Source: Eubacteriales bacterium (lineage in GTDB: Bacteria > Bacillota > Clostridia > Lachnospirales > Lachnospiraceae). From it: DNA of 55,395 bases. The stretch covers positions 1-55,395 of the forward strand of contig JAUNFZ010000009.1 in NCBI GenBank assembly GCA_030524785.1. The letters are read 5' to 3'. This document shows positions 1 through 8,333 of this stretch, piece by piece. The translations under genes and the position numbers were made by a program. The notes under the pieces are model-generated. The model worked only from the letters and a program-made list of their open reading frames with translations, was not told where the DNA came from and did no database searches. Numbering within the stretch: position 1 is the stretch's first letter; each line of letters starts with the position of its first letter.

Positions 1-148
1 TTCCCTGCTGGTAGTTCATCTGCTGACCGCCGGCGTTTCCCTGCTGCCGGTAGAATTGCTGCGGTGAAATCTCCTGATAATAATTTTGCTGATTTGCTGC
101 TTCCCTGCTGTTGCGTTTTTCCTCTCTGCTCATTTTTTTACGCGCCAT
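1..148 (-). CDS. N-terminus of an unidentified Gln-rich protein (runs off the window)
   Basis: An open frame starts at the ATG at 148 and runs off the left edge after 49 codons. A good ribosome binding site (AAGGGGAA) sits a few bases upstream. The visible part is basic at first (MARKKMSREEKR) and then rich in Gln, Asn, Tyr and Gly, with no membrane segment yet, so it looks like a disordered cytoplasmic head. It lies 23 bases after the glycosylphosphotransferase gene on the same strand and is probably the last or a late gene of the same operon. A wall-polysaccharide ligase of the LytR-CpsA-Psr family, or another envelope protein, would fit the place, but nothing visible proves it. An internal ATG at codon 6 is a possible alternative start. 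Confidence 0.6.
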   Translation of the reverse strand, partial: MARKKMSREEKRNSREAANQQNYYQEISPQQFYRQQGNAGGQQMNYQQG

Positions 149-171
149 AATGTTCCCCTTTTTCTTCTTCC

Positions 172-1572
172 CTAATATGCATTTTTATTGATAAAACCTT
201 TAAACACCGTTAAAAACAATATCTTGATATCCAGACCCAATGTCCAGTTCTCAATATAATACAGATCACATTCGATTCGTTTTCGTATTGACGTATCGCC
301 CCGGTATCCATTGACCTGCGCCCATCCGGTCATTCCCGGCCGAACCTGATGCTTTATCATATACCTTGGAATGTCCTCCCGGAACTTCTCCACAAACTGC
401 GGCCGCTCCGGCCTTGGACCCACCAGACTCATCTCACCGCGCAGTACGTTAAAAAACTGAGGCATCTCGTCAATGCTGGTTCTGCGGATAAACTTTCCGA
501 TGCCAGTCACCCTGGGATCGTTTTTCTTTGTCCAGCATTTTTGTTCCTGATGCTTTTTCTGTACCTCCATAGACCGGAACTTGTACATCACAAAGGGCTT
601 ATTGTGAAGTCCTACCCGAACCTGCCTGTAGATCAGAGGCCCCGGTGACGTCAGCTTAATCGCTGCGGCCGTCAAAAGCATAACCGGTGAAAAAATCACA
701 ATACACACAAGAGAACCAATAACGTCCACCATGCGCTTTATGATCATATTGAATGTGTTTGAAAGCGGCACATAGCGGATATTAATCACCGGCAGTCCCA
801 TCAAATCTTCCGTATAGGGCTTGGTTGGAATAATATTGCCGTAATCCGGTATAAATTTTGTGTGAACACCAGATTTTTCACACAGCGCCACAATATGCTC
901 CAGCTTGTAATATTCACTCAGTCCCAATGTGATCGCTATCTCGTCCAATGTATTGACGGACAGGATATTCATCAGGTCGTCCGTTCGTCCGATCACCGGA
1001 ATCCCACGGTAACTTATTGCGCGCCCCGCGCTATCATCCAAAATCCCATGTACCTTGTAGCCCCACTGGGGATTCTCCAGGATACGGTCTATATATTCAC
1101 GGGCGGCGGAGCCATATCCCACAAGCAGAATGTGCTTGATGTTCATCCCCCGTCTGCGGATATTCATCAATATTTTGCGGATGATTACCCTTGCAACCAG
1201 ATCAAAAAACGTATTCAGAGCAAAAAACGTAAGCACAACGCCCCGGGAGAAGTTCACCTGCTTCACCAGCATTGTCAGCGCCAGGAAGATCAGCACCCCC
1301 ATAAGGTTCGCTTTTATGATGTTGCCGTATTCAAGCCTCCTTCCCTGTACACGTTTCGACGTATACAGATTGAAAGCCGCATACATAAGCAACATTCCCG
1401 GCACCAGCGGAAACAGAACGGACATGTACACCTCAACAGGCAGTACTCCCGTACCCGCGTCAGTCAGGATCTTGATCTGAATAAACCACGCCAGCACATA
1501 AGAGCCGACGATAATCAGGGCATCAATCAGGACGTGCAGCCGATTAAAATATTTCTGGTTATCTTTAATCAA
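172..1572 (-). CDS. Polyprenyl-phosphate sugar-1-phosphate transferase (WbaP/CpsE type)
   Basis: This 466-residue membrane enzyme should start polysaccharide assembly by moving a sugar-1-phosphate from a nucleotide sugar to undecaprenyl phosphate. The order is typical of the family: hydrophobic segments in the first 130 residues, a Rossmann-like middle part (HILLVGYGSAAREY), another membrane segment near residue 290, then the catalytic domain with YRQVRVG, KFRSM, SIDEMPQFFNV, VGPRPERP and RPGMTGWAQVNGYRG. Length is normal for the family. The start is a TTG, preferred because AAGGAG stands just upstream and the next in-frame ATG would cut into the first membrane segments. It is the only initiating transferase in the window, so it may serve both polysaccharide operons. 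The sugar it uses cannot be read from the sequence. Confidence 0.9.
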   Translation of the reverse strand: MIKDNQKYFNRLHVLIDALIIVGSYVLAWFIQIKILTDAGTGVLPVEVYMSVLFPLVPGMLLMYAAFNLYTSKRVQGRRLEYGNIIKANLMGVLIFLALTMLVKQVNFSRGVVLTFFALNTFFDLVARVIIRKILMNIRRRGMNIKHILLVGYGSAAREYIDRILENPQWGYKVHGILDDSAGRAISYRGIPVIGRTDDLMNILSVNTLDEIAITLGLSEYYKLEHIVALCEKSGVHTKFIPDYGNIIPTKPYTEDLMGLPVINIRYVPLSNTFNMIIKRMVDVIGSLVCIVIFSPVMLLTAAAIKLTSPGPLIYRQVRVGLHNKPFVMYKFRSMEVQKKHQEQKCWTKKNDPRVTGIGKFIRRTSIDEMPQFFNVLRGEMSLVGPRPERPQFVEKFREDIPRYMIKHQVRPGMTGWAQVNGYRGDTSIRKRIECDLYYIENWTLGLDIKILFLTVFKGFINKNAY

Positions 1573-1616
1573 TCTGCCTCACTCCTTAAATTATCCATAC
1601 CATTTATCATAATACA

Positions 1617-2564
1617 TTACCGGGGAAAAAAATGCAACAGATTTCTCCAAAGCTCTCGCTGAATCCGCCAGCAATTATCAAAATTTTCTGCCAGAAACGG
1701 CGTTTTTTCTCCTTTTCTTGCCAGGAGCACCCCGCCCCAAAGCCCCCGCAGATACGAAAAACCCATACCCTTGCATGTGAAAAAAAGAGCTTTCAGGATC
1801 CATCCCGCCAACAAAAGAGGCAGATTAAGGAGGATCTGCCACCGGGCCATATTCTTATAAATCAGGTAAACATTATTTCTGGCCGCGTGATACACCTTAA
1901 AACGATTGTGTCTGGCTCCAGTGGAAGCGCTGCCCTTGTGGTACACAACAGCCTGGGGTTCAAACCAGTTTTCATATCCTGCAATCCGTGCCCGGTAACC
2001 TATATCCACGTCCTCCAGATAGGCAAAATGCGCCTCGTCAAAATATCCGATTTCCTCAAAAATACTGCGCCGGTAAATGGCCGCGCCTGCACAGGCGGAA
2101 AAAATCTTATCCCGGCGGCACCACCGCCCGGCCGGAGCGTCCTTTCCCCTGGTAATCGCCCAGCCAAGAGCACAGTAGAGATTTCCGGCGTCGTCGATGG
2201 TATCCGGGTGATCCATCTGCAGCATTTTTGCCTGGCAGGAAAAGATATTTTTCTCTTTCTCCATCACTTCCACGAGTTTTTCGGCAAAGTCCGCCGCCAC
2301 CTTTGTGTCATTATTCAAAAGTATCACATATTTCGTGGAGGACGCCCGAATCCCCTCGTTTACCGCCCGGCAGAATCCATAATTTTTCTCTAGGCAAATC
2401 AGCTTCACCTCAGGATACTGTTGTTTGATAAACGCTATGCTGCCGTCAGAGGAACCATTATCCACCACGATCACCGGACACTGCTGCCCCCTTAAGGATT
2501 CCAGACAGTTCTCCAGATATACCATTCCATTATAATTCGGTATGATTACCGTTGCTTCCCGCAT
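1617..2564 (-). CDS. GT2 family glycosyltransferase (rhamnosyltransferase-like)
   Basis: A 315-residue GT-A fold glycosyltransferase. The N-terminus has the nucleotide-sugar binding start VIIPNYNG and VVDNGSSDGS, followed by LLNNDT as the metal-binding acidic motif near residue 83 and YLEDVDIGYRARIAGY near residue 185, typical of bacterial rhamnosyltransferase-like GT2 enzymes. A hydrophobic stretch near residues 245-265 may tie it to the membrane. The start ATG at 2564 has GAGAGGAT upstream. It lies 24 bases after the tandem GT2 gene in the same operon. With dTDP-rhamnose made by rfbBDAC upstream, rhamnose transfer is a reasonable guess, but donor and acceptor are not shown by the sequence. 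Confidence 0.85.
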   Translation of the reverse strand: MREATVIIPNYNGMVYLENCLESLRGQQCPVIVVDNGSSDGSIAFIKQQYPEVKLICLEKNYGFCRAVNEGIRASSTKYVILLNNDTKVAADFAEKLVEVMEKEKNIFSCQAKMLQMDHPDTIDDAGNLYCALGWAITRGKDAPAGRWCRRDKIFSACAGAAIYRRSIFEEIGYFDEAHFAYLEDVDIGYRARIAGYENWFEPQAVVYHKGSASTGARHNRFKVYHAARNNVYLIYKNMARWQILLNLPLLLAGWILKALFFTCKGMGFSYLRGLWGGVLLARKGEKTPFLAENFDNCWRIQRELWRNLLHFFPR

Positions 2565-2588
2565 ATCCTCTCTCCTTCGCCTGTCACT

Positions 2589-4463
2589 TTAATGCTTCAG
2601 TTCATAATTCCATGTTTTCAGCGAAAAATTGGGATTATAATAAGGGTCTCCCTCTTTCAGCACTTTTATCCAGCGCCGCCGCATAAACTCTATTTCCCCC
2701 TGAAACCTCCGGAGCTTTTCTTTCGTATCTTCCGCTCCGCGGCTCCTGGATTCGCAGTGGTACATCTCCACATATGGATCATAGACGACCAGCAGGCCTT
2801 TTTCCCGTATGCGGAGACAGAAATCCACGTCGTTAAACGCCACCGGCAGCTGTTCTTCCATACCGCCAAGTTCCTCGTAAACTTTCTTTTTTACCATCAT
2901 GCAGGCCGCCGTCACAGCGCTCAGATCCTGCATAAGGGCGGCCTTGTGGAAATAGCCGCTCCTTTCTCTGGGAAGCCCGACAAACATGCTTCCGGCCACG
3001 CCTCCGATCCCGACTACGATCCCGGCATGCTGAATCGTATCGTCCGGATAATAAAGCCTGGCTCCAACGGCTCCCACCTCCGGCCGGCTGCAGACGCTTA
3101 AAAACTCCTCCAGCCAATCCGGTGCAATCACCGTAATATCGTTATTTAAAAGCACAAGGTATTCGCCCTTCGCTGCCGCCGCGCCATAATTGTTGATGGC
3201 CGGATAAGAAAAGCCCTTTTCTTTCCAGCGAAGCAGACGAAGCTCTTTTCCCCTCTGCTCTGCCTGTTTTTTCAGTTCCCTGTAATACGCAAAGGTGGCT
3301 TCTTCCTCGCTGTTGTTCTCCACCACAATGATCTCGTAGTTCGGATAGGAGGTTTTCTCCCAGACAGACTCCACGCAGGCCTTCAGATCGTCGGCATGAT
3401 CTTTATTGGGAATCACCAGAGACACCTTCGGCATACCGGAAAGCTCATATTTTACCCGGTAAAATCCGGCATCCTTCAGGCGCACTGCCCGACCCAGGAC
3501 GCCGCACCGCTTCAGATGGGCGTCAATTGCTCTCTGCCCCGCTTCATAGGCATATTCTTTGCTGAAGGGATTGTCCGCCGTGGACTCAGAATGAACCCGC
3601 CAGTGATAAAGCACCCTTGGCACATGCACAATCTGTCCGGCTTTTTCGGCGCACCGGAAAATAAAATCGTAATCCTGGGCACCGTCATAGGATGCATCCA
3701 GGCCGCCCACGCTCTCCTCCAGCGTTTTTTTCACCGCCAGGAAATGGCAGATATAATTGTTGGAACGCAGAAGGTCAATATTAAAATCCGGCTTCAAATG
3801 CGGCTGAAAATATTCCTTTTCATCTGCCGAGACCTTGTCCTCGTCGCTGTAGATCATCTCCGCCTCCGGATGCTTTTTCAGGGCTTCCACAAATTCAAAC
3901 AGCGCGTCCGGCTCCAGAAAATCGTCATGATCCAGCAGGCACAAAAATTCGCCCGCCGCCATTTCAAAGGCCTTGTTTGTGTTCTCCGATATGCCGCCGT
4001 TCTCCTTCAAAACGCGATAAGAGATGCGCCTATCCTGCTTCTGATATTCCCGGACAATCTTTGTAAGCTCCGTTTCATATTCCAGACTACCGTTCTTTTT
4101 GCAAGGGCTCGCATCCGCCAGGCAAAGTTCCCAGTTTCCGTAAGTCTGCGCCGTCACAGATTCAATCATCCGGCGCAAAAAAGGCTCCGGCGTCCGGTAA
4201 AGGGGCACGGCAATACTGAATGTCACACCAGTCCCAGAAGATGTCTCGCTCATACGCCTCTGGCGTTTTAATTCTTCCTGCGTCGCCGCGTGTTCTTTTC
4301 GCCATTCCTCATAGCTGATATCTGTGTATTCAAAACGGTCCGCCAGCTTTGCAAGGAAGCCTTTCCACCCGAAATGCTTCAGATACAGAAAGGCTTTCTT
4401 TATATTATAGGGGGACAGATGCCCAAGCATCCGGCCCCAATCCATCCCGCTTTTTTTTCTCAT
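2589..4463 (-). CDS. Tandem double-GT2 glycosyltransferase
   Basis: The 624-residue protein carries two GT2 domains. The first begins near residue 82 (FSIAVPLYRTPEPFL) with the acidic motif LLDHDD near 178-181; the second begins near 347 (VSLVIPNKDHADDL) with LLNNDIT near 440. Two-domain GT2 proteins of this shape often polymerise alternating linkages in wall or capsular polysaccharides. There is no signal peptide; the short N-terminal stretch is basic and helical. The start ATG overlaps the stop of the transaminase gene as ATGA, so translation is coupled. It belongs to the same group as the 8334-10814 and 10831-13851 products, which share nearly the same GT2 pair, so the three probably arose by duplication and build different linkages of one repeat unit. 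Confidence 0.88.
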   Translation of the reverse strand: MRKKSGMDWGRMLGHLSPYNIKKAFLYLKHFGWKGFLAKLADRFEYTDISYEEWRKEHAATQEELKRQRRMSETSSGTGVTFSIAVPLYRTPEPFLRRMIESVTAQTYGNWELCLADASPCKKNGSLEYETELTKIVREYQKQDRRISYRVLKENGGISENTNKAFEMAAGEFLCLLDHDDFLEPDALFEFVEALKKHPEAEMIYSDEDKVSADEKEYFQPHLKPDFNIDLLRSNNYICHFLAVKKTLEESVGGLDASYDGAQDYDFIFRCAEKAGQIVHVPRVLYHWRVHSESTADNPFSKEYAYEAGQRAIDAHLKRCGVLGRAVRLKDAGFYRVKYELSGMPKVSLVIPNKDHADDLKACVESVWEKTSYPNYEIIVVENNSEEEATFAYYRELKKQAEQRGKELRLLRWKEKGFSYPAINNYGAAAAKGEYLVLLNNDITVIAPDWLEEFLSVCSRPEVGAVGARLYYPDDTIQHAGIVVGIGGVAGSMFVGLPRERSGYFHKAALMQDLSAVTAACMMVKKKVYEELGGMEEQLPVAFNDVDFCLRIREKGLLVVYDPYVEMYHCESRSRGAEDTKEKLRRFQGEIEFMRRRWIKVLKEGDPYYNPNFSLKTWNYELKH

Positions 4464-5596
4464 CTTGTCTTCCCAAAAAATCCGTAAATTGCATTTACCA
4501 CCTGAGCGCGTTCCTCATCCGTCAGCGCATAGTACATTGGAAGCCGCGCCAGACGTTCGCTTTCTTTCGTGGTATAAACATCCTCGCCGTGAAATCTTCC
4601 AAAGCGCAGGCCCGCCGAGGCGCTGTGCAGAGGAATGTAGTGGAAGGTCGCCTGCACCCCGTGTTCTCTCAGATAAGCGATAAAGGCACCTCGCTCCTTT
4701 AAATCCTTCAGCTTCACATAATACATATGTGCATTGTGAACGGCATACTCCGGCACACAGGGACGCTCCAGAAGCCCCTCCTCTGCCAGAGGAGCCAGCG
4801 CCTCATGATAATAGTTGTAAATGCTCATGCGCTTTTCATTAATTTTTTCAAATTCCTCCAGCTGCGCATACAGATACGCGGCGTTGAGGTCGCTGGGCAA
4901 ATATGAGGAACCGTAATCCACCCAGGTATACTTATCGATCTGGCCACGGAAAAACTTGCTTCGGTCCGTTCCCTTTTCCCGCAGAATCTCTGCTTTTTCC
5001 TGATACTTATCCTCCTGAAAGAGCAGCGCGCCGCCCTCGCCCATACTGTAATTCTTTGTCTCGTGAAAGCTGTAGCATCCAAAATCCCCGATGGTTCCCA
5101 GCGCTTTTCCCTTGTAGTAGGCGTTCACGCCCTGAGCCGCATCCTCCACCACCTTCAGATGATGCTTCTTCGCTATCGCCAGAATCTCATCCATAGCGCA
5201 GGCTACTCCGGCATAATGTACGACGGCAATCGCCTTTGTCCGCTCCGTAATGGCGTCCTCAATCAGCCTCTCGTCAATGTTCATCGTTTCGGGATGAATA
5301 TCCACAAACACAATCTTCGCTCCCCGCAGCACAAACGCATCTGCGGTAGACACAAAGGTATACGAGGGCATAATCACTTCATCCCCCGGCTGGATGTCCG
5401 CCAGATAAGCCGCCATCTCCAGCGCGTGGGTACAGGAAGTCGTCAGGAACGCATGATTCACACAGAAGTGTTCCCGCATCCATGCAGAGCACTTCTTTGT
5501 AAAGGGCCCGTCGCCGCACAGCACTCCGTTTGCGATCGCCTGCTGCATATATTCTGTCTCTTTGCCGATAAAAGGCGGTTTATTAAAAACGATCAT
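4460..5596 (-). CDS. rffA: dTDP-4-amino-4,6-dideoxygalactose transaminase (RffA/WecE)
   Basis: A PLP-dependent sugar aminotransferase that should convert dTDP-4-keto-6-deoxy-glucose, the product of RfbB in the same operon, to dTDP-4-amino-4,6-dideoxygalactose (Fuc4N). The RffA/WecE signature is clear: TTSCTHALEMAA, PGDEVIMPSYTFVSTA, VVEDAAQGVNA and FHETKNYSMGEGGAL with the PLP lysine. I place the start at the ATG at 5596 (MIVFNKPP), giving 378 residues. It overlaps the YfhO stop as ATGA and has GGAAGGAAGG upstream; a longer reading would add 20 residues inside the upstream gene. No N-acetyltransferase for Fuc4N is seen in this operon, so the sugar may stay a free amine or be modified by an enzyme encoded elsewhere. 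Confidence 0.9.
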   Translation of the reverse strand: MIVFNKPPFIGKETEYMQQAIANGVLCGDGPFTKKCSAWMREHFCVNHAFLTTSCTHALEMAAYLADIQPGDEVIMPSYTFVSTADAFVLRGAKIVFVDIHPETMNIDERLIEDAITERTKAIAVVHYAGVACAMDEILAIAKKHHLKVVEDAAQGVNAYYKGKALGTIGDFGCYSFHETKNYSMGEGGALLFQEDKYQEKAEILREKGTDRSKFFRGQIDKYTWVDYGSSYLPSDLNAAYLYAQLEEFEKINEKRMSIYNYYHEALAPLAEEGLLERPCVPEYAVHNAHMYYVKLKDLKERGAFIAYLREHGVQATFHYIPLHSASAGLRFGRFHGEDVYTTKESERLARLPMYYALTDEERAQVVNAIYGFFGKTR

Positions 5597-8319
5597 TTGT
5601 TTTTTCCTTCCTTCCTGCGAATCGAATTGCTTTTTCTGACACTGCTTAAAATCCATAATACCACAAATATCCCCAGAGATACAAGACTTATCAAAAGACT
5701 TGTCTTAAACATCGGAGCTTCAAACTGAACCTCAAGCGTATAATCGCCGGGCTGTACCTCAAAAGCAATAAATCCGTAATCCCCCGCAAGAAGCTCCTGT
5801 TCCTGGCCGTTCAGCCGGACGCTCCATCCGTTCTCGTAGGGAATCGCCAGCATCACCATGCCGGCCGTCTCTGCATGGATGCTTCCTTCCAGACGGCTGT
5901 CTTTTTCGGGACTTTTTATCTCTATCACCGCCTCCTTGGAAAACTCGCTGTCCTTTAGGGAACCTCTGAATTTCAATCCGCTGATTTCGGCGTCCACACC
6001 GGCGTTTGTGATCTGTATCGTTATCTGCTCCGTACCCTGGGGCACCGCAAACCTGTACTTTTTCTTCCCGGCGTAGTGATAGCTTACATGGGAGCGCCCG
6101 TCGTTCATCCGGACTTCAATCTCTGTGCCCACGTTTGTCTCCAGCGTAAACTCCACCGCCACATTTTCATATTCCTGCAGTATCTCCTGACGCAGGGGCA
6201 GCGTAAGAAAATGTTCTCCGCTGGCTTTCATGCCGTCCTCTGTCAGAATATTGGTTTCCTGGTCCACCCTGCTTTCGTCCAGAAGATAGATTCTCTCGGC
6301 CTCATACTCCGCAAGTTCTTCCTCCGTCAGTTCATAGTTTCCTCCATCTTCCAGAATCAGCACATCTTTCAAAAGTTTCCAGATGTCCTTGCGCTTCATT
6401 TCCTCAAAGGCTTCCCTGGAAACTGTTCTGGTGAAGAATTTTCCTATGGAATCCGTATCTGTATTGCGGTAAATATATATATCACCCGTCTGGTGGCAAA
6501 GCTCGTATCCCTCCACCTCCAGATCCCCGGAATGGCTCAGGAGATACTTCACTCCCACAAGCGACGCCATCGTCTGCTCCCGCACTGTGTTGGAAAACTG
6601 GTAATGGCTCCTGTCATAACCGATCATTAACTGCGGCCAGAGCTTCTGCACAAAATTTTCCGTATTGGCATTGCGGGTAGAATTATAGGTGCTCACTCCG
6701 TAATACCCCTGCGCCATGGAGTCAAGGCAGCCCGATGCCGTGTGAAAATCCTTTTCCACCCGGTAAAAGGAATCGTCCTGTTCTTCAATCCAGGCCAGGG
6801 CGTCCTGCACCGATGAATGATACGTCGCCTCATAATAGCCTGTATCATTTTTCTTTACCGTATCCCTGTCCCTGCAGCAAAGCGCCGCATCGGATACAAG
6901 ATTCACAAACAGCATTGCGCCAAGAGCCAGATAACAGATTTTCAGGTCCGCCTGCTTTTTCTTTGCCGACCAGAGCAGAATCCCCGCCATAGCAAGCCCT
7001 GTCAGGCAGAGAATCAGCGCGTTGCCTTTGCGGCTGACCGCATCCGTATACCGATAGGCTTTCCCATATACCAGCAGAATGGCAGCCACAGACAGTGCAA
7101 GTCCCGGCAGGCTGAGCTCTTTTTCCTCCATAATTCGTTGAAGCGTTACCGCACAGAGCAGGGCAAACATTGGCATCAAAAGAAACGTATGACGTCCGAA
7201 AGCATACGCAAAACCGTTAAATATCAGACTGCCCGTAGGAACAACCACCATAAAGGCTGCAAACGCCACTCCAATATACTGAGCCGCCTTCTGAAGCTTA
7301 TTCTGCCGGCAGCGGTGTATTGTCAACACATACTGAACAACAAGGATAATGAACAGCGTGGAGAAAAACAGATTCACCGCCTCATAATAATTCTGATATC
7401 CCGTGTAATAATTTCCATTTCCCTGCAGGTTGCTTCCGAACAGGCGGTACATCAGCGTCTTGTAGTATTCTCTGGGCCAGGGAGAAAGGTTTTTCACTAC
7501 CCGCTCCAGCAAAGACAAGTTGGAGTTTAACCGCGTTGTCTCCCCCACCTGGGTTGCTGCGGAGGGAAGCAGGTTTACTGCGCCCATGATCACGCCAAAC
7601 CCCATGGCAGCCGCAGTGGAAGCAAAATCCTTCCATTTTTTCTTCCAGGGCGCATCTTCATAAAGCAGCACCCGAAGGCACACATAGATGCCGCCTCCCA
7701 GCATACACATATATCCCTGGTAATAGCCGCTTAAAATCAGAAGTGCCGACGTCAAGGCCACCCCAAAGCAGGCACGCCGGTTTCGGAGCGCCTTCTCAAT
7801 GCACATCAGCAAAAGCGGCAGAAATACTGTGTGATTTCCCATCTGATAATGCTGTCCCCAGACCATCAGAAAACCGTTCAACCCATACATCAGACACGCC
7901 GCCAGCTTATACTTTTCCTTCAGTTCAAATTCAGACAGAAAGAAATAGCAGGTGGTTCCGGCCAGCATAACCTCCAGAATGATCAGCCAGACCATACTGG
8001 TACTGATCGCCTCCGGTCCAAACAATGCGCCCACCCCGTAGAACAAAAGCAGAAGCGGGGAAGTCAGGCTCTGAACAAAGCGGTTCACTCCAAAACCGTT
8101 GGAAAAGTCCCACAGCGAAAAACTGCCTGAACGTATTCCATTCACGATACTGTTGAAATGCATCACATACTGCTCTTTTGTATCAGAGCCCACATCTGAG
8201 AAGACAAAAGTCTCGTTGCCCAAAATGTAACTGTGAAAAATCAACAGACAGGCTGTGCCCAGCAATCCCCATATCCACAAAAGTGTTTTTATGTCGATGC
8301 GTCTTATCTTCTGTTCCAT
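5593..8319 (-). CDS. YfhO family membrane protein (GT-C type)
   Basis: A 908-residue polytopic membrane protein. The N-terminal half has many hydrophobic helices with the YfhO hallmarks FVFSDVGSDTKEQY in the first outer loop and LYGLNGFLMVWGQHYQMGN. After the last helix of this half (around residue 450) comes a long extracytoplasmic part with beta-rich sections (VGTEIEVRMNDG, EISGLKFRG) and a final membrane helix near the C-terminus. YfhO proteins are linked in Bacilli to glycosylation of wall or lipoteichoic polymers outside the cell with undecaprenyl-phosphate sugars. Here it lies between sugar-transferase genes, which suggests it decorates the exported polymer or helps assembly on the outer face. 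The lipid-linked donor could come from one of the GtrB-like enzymes in the window; that is inference. Confidence 0.88.
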   Translation of the reverse strand: MEQKIRRIDIKTLLWIWGLLGTACLLIFHSYILGNETFVFSDVGSDTKEQYVMHFNSIVNGIRSGSFSLWDFSNGFGVNRFVQSLTSPLLLLFYGVGALFGPEAISTSMVWLIILEVMLAGTTCYFFLSEFELKEKYKLAACLMYGLNGFLMVWGQHYQMGNHTVFLPLLLMCIEKALRNRRACFGVALTSALLILSGYYQGYMCMLGGGIYVCLRVLLYEDAPWKKKWKDFASTAAAMGFGVIMGAVNLLPSAATQVGETTRLNSNLSLLERVVKNLSPWPREYYKTLMYRLFGSNLQGNGNYYTGYQNYYEAVNLFFSTLFIILVVQYVLTIHRCRQNKLQKAAQYIGVAFAAFMVVVPTGSLIFNGFAYAFGRHTFLLMPMFALLCAVTLQRIMEEKELSLPGLALSVAAILLVYGKAYRYTDAVSRKGNALILCLTGLAMAGILLWSAKKKQADLKICYLALGAMLFVNLVSDAALCCRDRDTVKKNDTGYYEATYHSSVQDALAWIEEQDDSFYRVEKDFHTASGCLDSMAQGYYGVSTYNSTRNANTENFVQKLWPQLMIGYDRSHYQFSNTVREQTMASLVGVKYLLSHSGDLEVEGYELCHQTGDIYIYRNTDTDSIGKFFTRTVSREAFEEMKRKDIWKLLKDVLILEDGGNYELTEEELAEYEAERIYLLDESRVDQETNILTEDGMKASGEHFLTLPLRQEILQEYENVAVEFTLETNVGTEIEVRMNDGRSHVSYHYAGKKKYRFAVPQGTEQITIQITNAGVDAEISGLKFRGSLKDSEFSKEAVIEIKSPEKDSRLEGSIHAETAGMVMLAIPYENGWSVRLNGQEQELLAGDYGFIAFEVQPGDYTLEVQFEAPMFKTSLLISLVSLGIFVVLWILSSVRKSNSIRRKEGKNK

Positions 8320-8333
8320 TACGCTTCCTTTCT

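Noticed and set aside
1-148. Naming the left-edge gene a LytR-CpsA-Psr ligase
   Set aside because: Only a disordered Gln-rich head is visible. The family is common in this position, but no domain can be seen.
4451-4458. Run of eight T in the double-GT2 gene start region as another switching tract
   Set aside because: It lies in an A-rich run of lysine codons next to the start codon; A/T runs of this length are common, and the frame is intact.
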